A DNA stretch of 64,000 nucleotides from Alphaproteobacteria bacterium (lineage in GTDB: Bacteria > Pseudomonadota > Alphaproteobacteria > Micropepsales > Micropepsaceae), in the NCBI GenBank assembly GCA_016124635.1, contig WGNJ01000004.1:124001-188000 (forward strand), written 5' to 3'. Below are positions 46,621-55,122 of the stretch, in pieces. The first letter of the stretch is position 1. The number at the start of each line of letters is the position of its first letter. A program made the position numbers and the translations under genes. Below the pieces are notes generated by a model, which did not search any database, was not told the origin of the DNA, and saw nothing but the letters and a program-made list of their open reading frames with translations.

Positions 46621-48993
46621 TCAGAATTCGAAGCGCACGCCGCCCCCCACGTACCACTGGTCGGCGCTGCGCGTATCACTCTTGATCGGCGCACCGGGCG
46701 CGAACGACCCGTCCGCCGGATGGATCGTCGGCGCGTCGCTTTCGCCGAGCCAGCCCGCTTTCACGAACACACTCGTGCCCTGGTCGAACGTGAAGCCCGC
46801 CGTGCCTTCGACCCCGTAGCGGAGATTGAATCCGTCGTCGTTGAGGTCCATCCGCTGCATGTAGTCGAAGGTGAACGGCACCGGACTCATCGCGCGTTGC
46901 CGCGCTTTGAAATCGCGGAAGTCGTAGCTCGGAGCAACGAACGCCGACAGCTGTGCCGTGAAGCGGCTGCCTTTGAAGATTTTGTCGGGATCGCACTCCC
47001 AATTGAGCGCGCCTTCGAGACGCGGCCCGACCGACCAGGTCGTGAAGTCGTAGTTCTCGTAAACATTGAAGCCCGCGTAGTCCAAGTTGATCAGCGTCGA
47101 GCGATGCTCGGTGTCTTGATACCCCGCCGTCAGCCCGACACCGTACGACGCCGTTAGATGCGGCGAGAGCGGGTAGTAGCTCTGGTAGATCGCCTTTGCG
47201 GAGAACGCAGTGATGTTCGAACTGACATGCGTGTCCCATGTTAGGCCTGTTCCGGCGAGGCCGACCGCAACCGGCGTGCCCGGATCGAGCGGATCAATCC
47301 ACACGAAACCAGACGACGTGCTGCCGTCGTTGACGACGTGCCGATCTTGATCGCCGCTGACATCGGTGAATGAGAGTCCGAACGCCAGGCTGGTCCACCG
47401 GTTGCCGGTCAACACCGGCTTCTCGTATTCCGCCTCGCCACGGAAGCCCTTGAGAGCCTCCGGCGACAGCGCCAGAGCGAAATCCTTGCCGCCGAAGACG
47501 ATGCGGCCGAAGACCTGCCGCGGCGTGTCGACTTCGGTGTAGCCGACGTCCGCCGTCAGCGCGCCGTCCGAGCTGCGCGGTAGCGAGGCGATGACCGGCT
47601 TGTGCTCCCACGGATACATGTACGAGCCAGCCGGTTTCTCCGGTTTCTCGCCGTTGCCCTGATCCGGCGACGGAAGATTGAGCGGCGGCGGTTCTTTGCC
47701 GTCGTCGGGCACGTGCGGACCGTGCGGGCCGCTCTGCGTCCGCTCAGCCCGCTGGTCAGCCTTGGCGCAGTCGACTACCGGCATGGCGCGCGCTTGATCG
47801 AGCACCGCGTCGAGACTCAAGATGAGTTGGAAGTAGCTGCCCGCGGCCTTGCTTGCCTCTTGGAAGGCATCGCTCGTCGCCTTGGACTTGTCACCCTTGC
47901 CGATGCGGTCTGCGAACTCGGCAACCTTCGCGTTCGCCTTGTCGTAGTTGCGCTCGGCCGCGGCCTTCTTCTCCGCGACCTCCCTCAGGAAAGCCGCCTT
48001 CTGCGCCTCGCTGCAGAAGCGATCGGGCAACTCGGCCGGCCCCGTCGGTTCGTATGACGGCTGCGACAGATCCCGGATCTGTTGGCGCTCCTCACAAGCG
48101 ATGACCGGTATCTTCTGGGCCTTGACATAGAGCGCCTCGACCTCTGCCGCGACGCGATCCTGTTCGGCGAGGTTCCTCTGCGCCCAATCGTATTCTGCAC
48201 GCAGCTCCTTCAAACCGCGTTGTTCGTCGGGTGTGAGCGCACGATTGATACCTTTGCCCTCGATCTCGCGCATCCGTCTGCCGACATCGACGACGTAATA
48301 CGACGCGAAGCGCGCATTCTCGGCTGCCTGGATACGCAGCGGATGAACATGCGCCAGCATCCAGCGCGTCTTCTCCAGCTCCGAACAGAAATGCGGAGGC
48401 AATTCGGGAAGCGAGATGGGCGCGGCAACCGGACGCTCCAGACTCTGCATCCAATCGACCGGCGGCGGCGGCGGTGGTGGCGGCGTAACATGATGATGTT
48501 TGCTGCAGTCCACCTCCTTCTTGCCATCCAGCTTCTTTTGCAGTTTGTCGATGCGACCCTCCGCGCGCTTGAGCATGACTGCTATTTTTGCCCAATAGTT
48601 GCGACTGCTCGCCGGCACACCGTCGAGCGGGGGAAAAGAGGTTCGATAGCTGAGACCCAGACGCGTCTTGATCGCTTTGTCGAAAGCATCGTGCATGCGG
48701 TCGAACTGACGCTGCAGCGATCTGTATTTGATGGCCGCCATCGTAATTTCGTATTGCGTGTCGGCGATTTGCGGATCGCCCGGCGGCTTGCAATAGCGAT
48801 CGTAGACCGTGATCTGATCGATATCGAAATTGAGCTGATCGATGTCGCGCCAGAGCTGCTTCATCGGATGAACTGGCAACGGCGGCTGCATCACCTCGCC
48901 GCCCAGCGGCTGCGTCGCCGCCGGTAGCGTCATCGCCGCGACGCTGACGAAGATCGTGAGCACGCCCGCAATGAAGTGGAAGAAGCGACGCAT
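46621..48993 (-). CDS. Large envelope protein: three Cys-bracketed helical modules plus C-terminal beta-barrel
   Basis: A 790-residue exported protein that I do not recognise as a named family. After a signal peptide come three charged, helix-rich modules, each opened and closed by a cysteine: C68-C163, C203-C300 and C327-C409. Modules 2 and 3 begin with LPxxFCSE and all three end with a VxC-type motif (VDC, VIAC, VVDC). Pro-rich linkers, including eight prolines near 171-178, separate them. Residues from about 470 on are amphipathic strands ending GGGVRFEF, an outer-membrane barrel signature. It could be a surface or periplasm-spanning structure anchored by the barrel. Confidence 0.7.
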   Translation of the reverse strand: MRRFFHFIAGVLTIFVSVAAMTLPAATQPLGGEVMQPPLPVHPMKQLWRDIDQLNFDIDQITVYDRYCKPPGDPQIADTQYEITMAAIKYRSLQRQFDRMHDAFDKAIKTRLGLSYRTSFPPLDGVPASSRNYWAKIAVMLKRAEGRIDKLQKKLDGKKEVDCSKHHHVTPPPPPPPPVDWMQSLERPVAAPISLPELPPHFCSELEKTRWMLAHVHPLRIQAAENARFASYYVVDVGRRMREIEGKGINRALTPDEQRGLKELRAEYDWAQRNLAEQDRVAAEVEALYVKAQKIPVIACEERQQIRDLSQPSYEPTGPAELPDRFCSEAQKAAFLREVAEKKAAAERNYDKANAKVAEFADRIGKGDKSKATSDAFQEASKAAGSYFQLILSLDAVLDQARAMPVVDCAKADQRAERTQSGPHGPHVPDDGKEPPPLNLPSPDQGNGEKPEKPAGSYMYPWEHKPVIASLPRSSDGALTADVGYTEVDTPRQVFGRIVFGGKDFALALSPEALKGFRGEAEYEKPVLTGNRWTSLAFGLSFTDVSGDQDRHVVNDGSTSSGFVWIDPLDPGTPVAVGLAGTGLTWDTHVSSNITAFSAKAIYQSYYPLSPHLTASYGVGLTAGYQDTEHRSTLINLDYAGFNVYENYDFTTWSVGPRLEGALNWECDPDKIFKGSRFTAQLSAFVAPSYDFRDFKARQRAMSPVPFTFDYMQRMDLNDDGFNLRYGVEGTAGFTFDQGTSVFVKAGWLGESDAPTIHPADGSFAPGAPIKSDTRSADQWYVGGGVRFEF

Positions 48994-49111
48994 CGTTCAG
49001 CCCTCTAGCATCGCAAAAACGCGGTTCGACGCGTTTTTCCGCGAATCGTGAAGACTGACTTTTGCGGCAAGCTTGCGTTCCGCGCATGACGCGAAAGTAC
49101 CAAACGATCGG

Positions 49112-50491
49112 CTAGTGCTTTTTTCTGGGCGCCCGTAGCAGAAGTTGCAACAACGAGACCTGCCGGTTCGTATTGGTCTTGGCGTAGATCGAGCGCAGCT
49201 GATTGCGCACGGTGTGAAGGCTAAGCCCGCGCTCGGCCGCATAGCCCGCTGTCGTCCCGCCGTCCAAGAGGAAGGCCGCGAGCCGCGCCTCCGCGGGGGT
49301 GAGACCATATTGCTCCGCCCACGGCGCATCGGCGGGCGCGCCGGTCCGCACGGCAAGAAATCGCGGATTCGTGAACCCATTTTGCAAACGCTGCGCGTGA
49401 CGCAACACCGTCGACACGGCCCGTCCATGCTCGCTGGTAGCGAGCTTCGAGCGCAGAGCCGCAAGCTGCACCCGCACCGTCTCGCCGCCGATGCCGCGTT
49501 CGCGTGCATAGTCGCTGGGCTTTGCGCCGTCGGCGAGCGCCAAGGCCAAAGCCGCCTCGCCCGCCGTCAGCCCGAGCAAGCGCTGCAATTCGTCGGCGGT
49601 CGACATCGGCTGCAGCCGTTCGGCAGTTATGAGAATGCCCGTTCGCGAGGCGCCCTCGAGCGCGATCATTTCCGGCATTGGCCGCGCGGCCACGGAAAAG
49701 CGCCGACCATCTTCCGCTGAAAGTGTCATGCGTCCGACGGAGCCGACGTTCGCTGTGCTTTCGCTGTGCGCTGCCGCGATCATCTGCGCGAAGCCGTCGC
49801 GCTGGCGCGCATCCGTCACGCCGAGCACGCCGCTCGCCGACGTAAAGGGACCCTCGGCTGCGAGCAGCGCCGAGCCCGCTTCGTTGGCGAAAATCAATGC
49901 GCCTCCATCGTCGACGACGAAGACGCCCGCTTCGAGCATTTCGAACGCGTCCAACATCATCAGCGTCTGCATCGAAACTTTTTGCAGCGTCTCCCACAAT
50001 TCGAACGCGGCGATGGCGTGCGGGATGATCGCTTCGATCGTCTTGACGTCGTGCTTGTCGACGTGACCGAAGCGCCGCGTGCGCTGCACCGAAAGATTGA
50101 CGCGCCGCGTGGGCCCGTTCTCGAGATTGGCGGAGATGAAATGCGTGAAGTCGCGCTGCGCCAGATACTCGGCGTAATAAGGATGCCGCGCGAGCTCTCT
50201 GTCGGGCGCGATCGCCGCCTCGTAGAACACTTTGCCGACCGGCTGGCGCGCCGAATGCGCCACGCGCGGATTGAGCGCGAAGTAGCGGCCGCGGTAGCGC
50301 TCGCGCCGCTCCGGGTCGAAAGGCTCGCTGGTGATCGAATTCGTGCGCTGGGCGACCTTGTCGACGATGCCGATCAGCGTGAAGGCGCCGCCGACCGAAT
50401 CGCCGACGCGCTTGAGCGCCTCGGCCCACGGCAGACTTCCGGCTGCCGCACGATAGAGTGCGGCGACGATATCCGATGGCGTGTCCGGCAT
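49112..50491 (-). CDS. LuxR-family regulator with two tandem HTH domains and a PAS-like domain
   Basis: About 459 residues. The N-terminal half is sensory, with a PAS-like segment (FEMLEAGVFVVDDGGALIFAN). Two LuxR-type helix-turn-helix domains follow: one at about 335-380 (LLGLTAGEAALALALADGAK) and one at about 400-450 (YGLTPAEARLAAFLLDGG, LSLHTVRNQLRSIYAKTNTN). Most LuxR regulators have only one. The ATG at 50491 (MPDTPSDIV) is preferred over upstream in-frame codons. It lies 118 bp upstream of the Cys-module envelope gene on the same strand and may control it. Confidence 0.85.
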   Translation of the reverse strand: MPDTPSDIVAALYRAAAGSLPWAEALKRVGDSVGGAFTLIGIVDKVAQRTNSITSEPFDPERRERYRGRYFALNPRVAHSARQPVGKVFYEAAIAPDRELARHPYYAEYLAQRDFTHFISANLENGPTRRVNLSVQRTRRFGHVDKHDVKTIEAIIPHAIAAFELWETLQKVSMQTLMMLDAFEMLEAGVFVVDDGGALIFANEAGSALLAAEGPFTSASGVLGVTDARQRDGFAQMIAAAHSESTANVGSVGRMTLSAEDGRRFSVAARPMPEMIALEGASRTGILITAERLQPMSTADELQRLLGLTAGEAALALALADGAKPSDYARERGIGGETVRVQLAALRSKLATSEHGRAVSTVLRHAQRLQNGFTNPRFLAVRTGAPADAPWAEQYGLTPAEARLAAFLLDGGTTAGYAAERGLSLHTVRNQLRSIYAKTNTNRQVSLLQLLLRAPRKKH

Positions 50492-50610
50492 GCGCCTTCT
50501 GCGATCAAATCGTGCCGTGCGCACGCTAGCACAGACGCTGCCCCATCGCGAACCCGCCGCAGTCCGAGCCCCCATTCTGGGCGTCACCAGTTCGTCACCA
50601 AATCCTCACG

Positions 50611-50840
50611 GCTCATCCTCCACCGCTTTAGCGGGGGCAAGATAGAATCTGCTCCGTGTGGGGAGGGAAAACTCCGCGCACCGACGCCGCTCATCCTCCA
50701 CCGCTTTAGCGGGGGAGGTGGCTCGCCGCACAGCGGCGAGACGGAGGGGGCTGCCGACTTACCGACCGATAGGTAGCAGCGACGCCCCCCCTCCACCGCG
50801 TTCCGCGGTCCCCCTCCCCCGCTAAAGCGGTGGAGGATGG
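50611..50840. repeat. Three copies of a 25-27 bp extragenic repeat, two direct and one inverted
   Basis: GCTCATCCTCCACCGCTTTA-GCGGGGG occurs at 50611-50637 and 50689-50715, and its inverse at 50816-50840. The core CCGCTTTAGCGG is itself palindromic. This is typical of REP-like intergenic elements of alphaproteobacteria. No gene is supported between 50492 and 51061. Confidence 0.88.
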
Positions 50841-50848
50841 AAGCGAGC

Positions 50849-51060
50849 GCCTTCCCGCCCTTGCGGGGGAAGGTGGATGCGCGAGCCCTCAGGCGAGCGC
50901 AGCCGGATGGGGGGACTCATCAGTCAGAACGAGATCCAACATCGCCGCTGCAGTAGCGGTCATTGAACAGAATATTCGGAGACGGCAGTCCCCCCATCCG
51001 TCTCGCCGCGAGCAATGGCTCGCGGCGATCCACCTTCCCCCTCAAGGGTGGGAAGAAAGA
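50849..51060. repeat. Inverted pair of REP-like elements
   Basis: An element at about 50849-50921 (CTTCCCGCCCTTGCGGGGGA... ending GGATGGGGGGACT) recurs inverted at about 50984-51058. Each half contains its own GC-rich hairpin. Together with the repeats to the left it makes a 450-bp non-coding repeat cluster between the LuxR gene and the enoyl-CoA hydratase gene. Confidence 0.8.
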
Positions 51061-51061
51061 G

Positions 51062-51835
51062 CTAACCGGCGGCGCGGAGCTTGGTGAAGTCGGGCGCGCG
51101 TTTTTCGAGGAACGCGGCGAAGACCTCGCGCGCTTCGGGCGACTGCACGCGCTCGGTCAGCACCACTGCTTCCTTGCGGATCAGAGCCAGCAGCGCGTCG
51201 CGGTCGCGCATCAGGCCCTTGCCCGCGCGCAGCGCACCCGCCGGCACGTTTGCCAACGCCGCACAGGCGCGCCCGGCGACGGCCCGCACCTCATCGGCCG
51301 GCAGCGCCGCATTCGCCAAACCGCACGCGACCGCCTCAGGCCCCGTCATGCTTTCGCCGAGCGCAAACATCGCGAACGCCTTGCGATGCCCCATCAGCAT
51401 CGGGATCAGCAGAGAGGACGCCGCCTCCGGCACGATGCCGAGCTTCATGAACGGCGCCGACAACCGCGCGCTCTCCGCGATGTAGACGAGGTCGCAGTGC
51501 AAGAGCATCGTCGTGCCGATGCCGACCGCGTGCCCGTGCACCGCGGCGACGACCGGCTTTGGAAACGCCGCGATCGCCTCCATGAACGGCACTGCCTTGG
51601 GTGTCACCGTGCCGCCGGCCGCGAGCGCAAAATCCTCCATGTCGTTGCCGGCGGTGAACATGTCGCCTTCCGCCGCGAAGAGCACGGCGTGCACGTCGGC
51701 GTCGCGCTCGGCGCGCGCGAGCGCATCGACGAACGCCTGATACATCTCGGATGTGAGCGCGTTCTTCTTTTCCGGCCGCGCGATCACGATCTCCATCACG
51801 CCGCCTTTGATCTCGGTCTTCACGTATTTCGACAT
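51062..51835 (-). CDS. Enoyl-CoA hydratase/isomerase family protein
   Basis: A 257-residue crotonase: EIVIARPEKKNALTSEMYQ, EGDMFTAGNDMEDF and HGHAVGIGTTMLLHCDLVY. The second segment lacks the usual catalytic Glu of hydratases, which points to an isomerase (PaaG-like) or another crotonase activity. It starts 4 bp after the marR stop, so the two form an operon probably controlled by the MarR protein. Confidence 0.9.
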   Translation of the reverse strand: MSKYVKTEIKGGVMEIVIARPEKKNALTSEMYQAFVDALARAERDADVHAVLFAAEGDMFTAGNDMEDFALAAGGTVTPKAVPFMEAIAAFPKPVVAAVHGHAVGIGTTMLLHCDLVYIAESARLSAPFMKLGIVPEAASSLLIPMLMGHRKAFAMFALGESMTGPEAVACGLANAALPADEVRAVAGRACAALANVPAGALRAGKGLMRDRDALLALIRKEAVVLTERVQSPEAREVFAAFLEKRAPDFTKLRAAG

Positions 51836-51839
51836 GGGC

Positions 51840-52262
51840 CTAGTCCTCCAGTTCAGAAACGTGTGTCAGCCAGCGCACGATCACGTCGAGCTCGGCTTCG
51901 TTGAATCCTTTGGTGAGCGCGGCGTTGGACGCCTGCGCGCGTTTCGCCGCCGCCGCGCGCCGTGCAAGGCCGAGCCGCGTGAGCTTCAGCCGCGCCGCGC
52001 GCCCGTCCGATGCGTCTTCGGAGCGTTCGACGAACCCCGCCGCCACCAGCCGCTGCACCAATCCGGACGTCGCCGACTGGCCGAGGCCGAGCTTCTCGCC
52101 GAGCTCGCCGATCAGAAGCCCCTCATCCGTATCGAACGAAAAGAGCGCGCCCGACTGCGTGCCGGTGAGGCCGAGATCCGCCAAGCCCGCGTCGAGCCTT
52201 GCCACCATGCGCCGATAGGCGCGCGACAAAAGCCAATTCATCCGCCGATTGGGAGCCGTCAT
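51840..52262 (-). CDS. MarR-family transcriptional regulator
   Basis: A 140-residue winged-helix protein: MNWLLSRAYRRMVARLDAGL, the HTH LGEKLGLGQSATSGLVQRLV and the wing SEDASDGRAARLKLT. ATG at 52262 is chosen; the only longer start is a TTG that abuts the inverted repeat at 52283. That inverted repeat lies between this gene and the divergent membrane gene, so it is the likely operator. The enoyl-CoA hydratase gene follows at once. Confidence 0.9.
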   Translation of the reverse strand: MTAPNRRMNWLLSRAYRRMVARLDAGLADLGLTGTQSGALFSFDTDEGLLIGELGEKLGLGQSATSGLVQRLVAAGFVERSEDASDGRAARLKLTRLGLARRAAAAKRAQASNAALTKGFNEAELDVIVRWLTHVSELED

Positions 52263-52282
52263 AGCGGCATGCGAACACAATT

Positions 52283-52318
52283 ACATCGCATGCGCAATAA
52301 CTAAATCGCATACGATGT
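52283..52318. promoter_or_regulatory. 36-bp inverted repeat, probable MarR operator (copy 1)
   Basis: Arms ACATCGCATGCG and CGCATACGATGT (one mismatch) flank the 12-nt AT-rich spacer CAATAACTAAAT. It sits in the divergent marR / membrane-protein promoter region. A near-identical copy lies at 53777-53812. Confidence 0.75.
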
Positions 52319-52426
52319 ATCGCCGCCGAGCAGCGGCGGAAAACTCTGCCAGAATTGCCGGAATTTTTACCGCGGAGCCCGCAAACTTGAGGGTGCGCGC
52401 CCTCCTCTCGTGCCAACCGGACAGTC

Positions 52427-53698
52427 ATGGAATTCAAGGCTTCGTTCGAGAACCCAAAGCCCCTGCCGCCCGCGAGCGCGTGGATCATCGGCGGCATCTG
52501 TCTCATCTTGGGACTCTTCGTCGCCGCAGCCGCCCTCGGCTGGATCCCCGTCTCGGCCCGCAGCTTCAACGCCCCGCGCGAGGTCGTGCTCTGCGCGGGC
52601 TTGATCTTCGCGATCGCCGGCGTCGGCATCATCGGCAACCAGCACATGCCGCGCGCGCTCGGCGGCTTGCTCACGATCGCGATCTGGGCCGCGTTCGCCG
52701 CCATCGCATCGTGGGTGGCGTTGGGCGCCGGCCCGCGCCAATTCGGCGGCGACGGCATGTGGCTGTTGTCGGCGCTCGGCCTCGACTTCCAGAGCGTCGG
52801 CCGCACCATGTTCGGTCTCGGCGCTCTGTTCATGTGGCTGTGCACGGCAGCGATGGTGTACGCCTGGGCGGCGACCGTTACGCCGGTCACGCGCATCGCG
52901 GCAGCGGCCGCAGTGGTCGCCTTCGCGGTGTGGCTGTTCTGGGGCCGCGGCGCGGAACCCGCGGCACTTCCTGGCGAAACGGAAGTCACGCGCCTCGAGC
53001 GCTACATCGACGCCAAGCACGCCGATCCCGATTTCGCCGCCGGCGACGAGAATCCGTTTCTCCAGTCGCGCGCCGAAAGCTGGATCAAGAGCGCGCGCGC
53101 TCGTCTTGCCGCTGCGCGCACCGCGCCCGCGGGCGCGCACATCGTCGGCATCCCGCAAAGCGCCGTGGCGCCCACGATCGACGGCCGTATCGATCCGAAC
53201 GAATGGCGCGACGCGCTGCGCATCCCGCTGATGCCGCTGGCGCGCGGCGCGACGGCGCTGCTGCTGGTGCATGGCGGCAAGCTTTACGTCGCCGCCGAAG
53301 CGCCGCACGATCGCACCGACGCCGGCTTCGATCAGCTGCGCTTCTATTTCCACGTCGATCTTTCGCCCAATTTCGAAAACGAGCGCGTCTTCGTCTCGCG
53401 CGGGCGCGATGTGCTGGCCTTGCGCTCGGTGCGCACGGCGAAGCTACGCTACGGCGCCAGCGAATGGCGCGTGCTCTCGCGGATCGAGGGCGAAAGCGCG
53501 ATGGCGCCCGACCGCCAGTTCGAGCTTGCCATCGACCTCGCCGAGGCCGGTCTCGATTCCGGCGCGCCCTTCCCCTTCTTCATCGAAGTGGAAGGCGATC
53601 CCCTTCGCGACGCCGCGGGCAAATTCAAAGCGCGCGTCCTCGAAGGCACCTATGGTTCGCAGCACGCGCCCATCTGGGCCCGCATCGCCGCCCGCTGA
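52427..53698 (+). CDS. Membrane protein with C-terminal CBM9/DOMON-like domain
   Basis: A 423-residue protein with four N-terminal membrane helices (about residues 18-40, 53-70, 78-98, 120-170), a charged linker, and a C-terminal soluble beta-sandwich that starts PTIDGRIDPNEWRDALRIPL. That motif is typical of carbohydrate/heme-binding CBM9- or DOMON-like domains. Not a family I can name. It is divergent from marR and flanked on both sides by the same 45-bp inverted-repeat element, so its regulation by MarR is likely. Confidence 0.75.
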   Translation: MEFKASFENPKPLPPASAWIIGGICLILGLFVAAAALGWIPVSARSFNAPREVVLCAGLIFAIAGVGIIGNQHMPRALGGLLTIAIWAAFAAIASWVALGAGPRQFGGDGMWLLSALGLDFQSVGRTMFGLGALFMWLCTAAMVYAWAATVTPVTRIAAAAAVVAFAVWLFWGRGAEPAALPGETEVTRLERYIDAKHADPDFAAGDENPFLQSRAESWIKSARARLAAARTAPAGAHIVGIPQSAVAPTIDGRIDPNEWRDALRIPLMPLARGATALLLVHGGKLYVAAEAPHDRTDAGFDQLRFYFHVDLSPNFENERVFVSRGRDVLALRSVRTAKLRYGASEWRVLSRIEGESAMAPDRQFELAIDLAEAGLDSGAPFPFFIEVEGDPLRDAAGKFKARVLEGTYGSQHAPIWARIAAR

Positions 53699-53769
53699 AG
53701 TCAGTCGCTTCGCCTGCGAAGCGAAAGCCCGTCATTCGTAACGATGAGAACAGCACGCTCCGCGCCGCG

Positions 53770-53814
53770 CACAATTACATCGCATGCGCAATAACTAAAT
53801 CGCATGCGATGTAT
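53770..53814. repeat. Second copy of the 45-bp marR-region element
   Basis: The stretch matches 52276-52320 at 44 of 45 positions and contains a perfect 12-bp inverted repeat, ACATCGCATGCG / CGCATGCGATGT, at 53777-53812. It lies between the stops of the membrane gene and the E1-like gene, where no start codon is nearby, so its role here is unclear. Confidence 0.85.
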
Positions 53815-53820
53815 TGAAAG

Positions 53821-55122
53821 TTATGCGACTCTCCTGACGTGCGGACCCAAGGGGCAATTGCGATGGTGGGGGACACTTGAGCGCCAAACGCGCTCAAGTC
53901 TGAAGGGCGTCAAGAAGGTTTGCTGCTCCTGGCCAGAAGCGGGAACGCCAACAAGCTCGCGCACGAAATAAGTCGCAAGCATCAGGCCAGCCCAAAAAGA
54001 TACGAACGCAACGGTGGGAATCGGGCCGACTGTTGGATCATCTTGTGGATGAAGACAAGCCGCGCACGCGCCGCCGTGCGGGTGCGCTGATGCCATTGCG
54101 GACCAATGAGTCGTCGCGCCTACGCCGAGCCATTTGGGCTGGCGCCGCTGCGCCTCCCACCTGGTCGGAATATCGTCGGCGCCAACGAGGACCCGAGAAT
54201 CAAAGCCGCGCGATAGCGCGGTCTCGGATTGGAAGCGCTCTGGGACCGGCTCCAGGCGCATCCGGCCGAGACGCTGACGCGAAAGATGCCAAACCTTCCA
54301 TTCGCCGAGGTCGCTGAGGCGCGTCAGCATGTAACGATTCAAGTTGGATATCGCATACCGATCGTCGTCGAACACTCGAGCATGCGCCGACACGTTCAAA
54401 ATCCGGCTGATCGCAAATAGGGATGCATGGCCGATCGCGCCGCCACTGACTAGCTCAAACTCGCCAAGGTCGCGCGGCAGCGGGACATCGGGGGGTGCGA
54501 TGGCCATGTTCAACGTTTGCGCCGGAGCAAAAAAGGTGTCGAACGTCGCGGGGTTGAGCGCGAAGTGGCGCAGGCGCCGCATCGTGATCTTGAATGCCTC
54601 TGCCGCAGCTGCGCCGCCGGCCGCCATGCCGCCGAACGGAACGTCAATCGACGCCCCCCATTGATCTGCTCGCGAAGCGAGTCGCGCGCGCCATGCATCG
54701 GCTTGCACTGCAAACGAGCTTCGGGCGGCGACCGCCGGCGGCGTATCTCCAAATCGGATCTCCAAGTCGACCTTCGACTTCGGCGCCCCAGTCTCGAATT
54801 CGACGCCGGGCAAGAGATCGGTGCCAAGCTCGACGAGAGCGCCGACAAGCGTGCCCAAACGTAGCGGCGAGGAGCTTTGGCGCAGCTCGAGATCGGGGGC
54901 GAGCAGCGTTACGCGGTGCCCTGATCTCGCGAGAACGATCGCAGAGGTAACAAACGCCACCTGGGCGGAATGGGATTTGAGATTTGTCTTGTCCGCGACG
55001 AGGGCGATCTCGTTGCCGGTCAGAGCTTCAAGTAGCGCGCTGTCGGAAGCCTCGGCGACGAGTTCGTCACGCATCAAGAGCAGCGTGCGGTCAACGGCTG
55101 AGCGAAGGCGATCTGTAGTCAC
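53821..55122 (-). CDS. ThiF/E1-like adenylating enzyme of a ubiquitin-like system
   Basis: A 433-residue E1-like protein. The active adenylation domain is C-terminal: nucleotide loop SGGAIG (226-231), acidic VFDDD (250-254), SNLNR (259-263), Lys276 and D316/D317. Residues 40-130 look like a second, glycine-loop-free Rossmann half (QVAFVTSAIVLARSGHRVTL), recalling the inactive half of pseudo-dimeric E1s. It has only three cysteines, C353, C356 and C423, all in a zinc-type setting, so a classic E1 thioester cysteine seems absent. The GTG start overlaps the JAB stop (GTGA). It should activate the C-terminal Gly of the Ubl encoded two genes upstream. Confidence 0.85.
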   Translation of the reverse strand: MTTDRLRSAVDRTLLLMRDELVAEASDSALLEALTGNEIALVADKTNLKSHSAQVAFVTSAIVLARSGHRVTLLAPDLELRQSSSPLRLGTLVGALVELGTDLLPGVEFETGAPKSKVDLEIRFGDTPPAVAARSSFAVQADAWRARLASRADQWGASIDVPFGGMAAGGAAAAEAFKITMRRLRHFALNPATFDTFFAPAQTLNMAIAPPDVPLPRDLGEFELVSGGAIGHASLFAISRILNVSAHARVFDDDRYAISNLNRYMLTRLSDLGEWKVWHLSRQRLGRMRLEPVPERFQSETALSRGFDSRVLVGADDIPTRWEAQRRQPKWLGVGATTHWSAMASAHPHGGACAACLHPQDDPTVGPIPTVAFVSFWAGLMLATYFVRELVGVPASGQEQQTFLTPFRLERVWRSSVPHHRNCPLGPHVRRVA

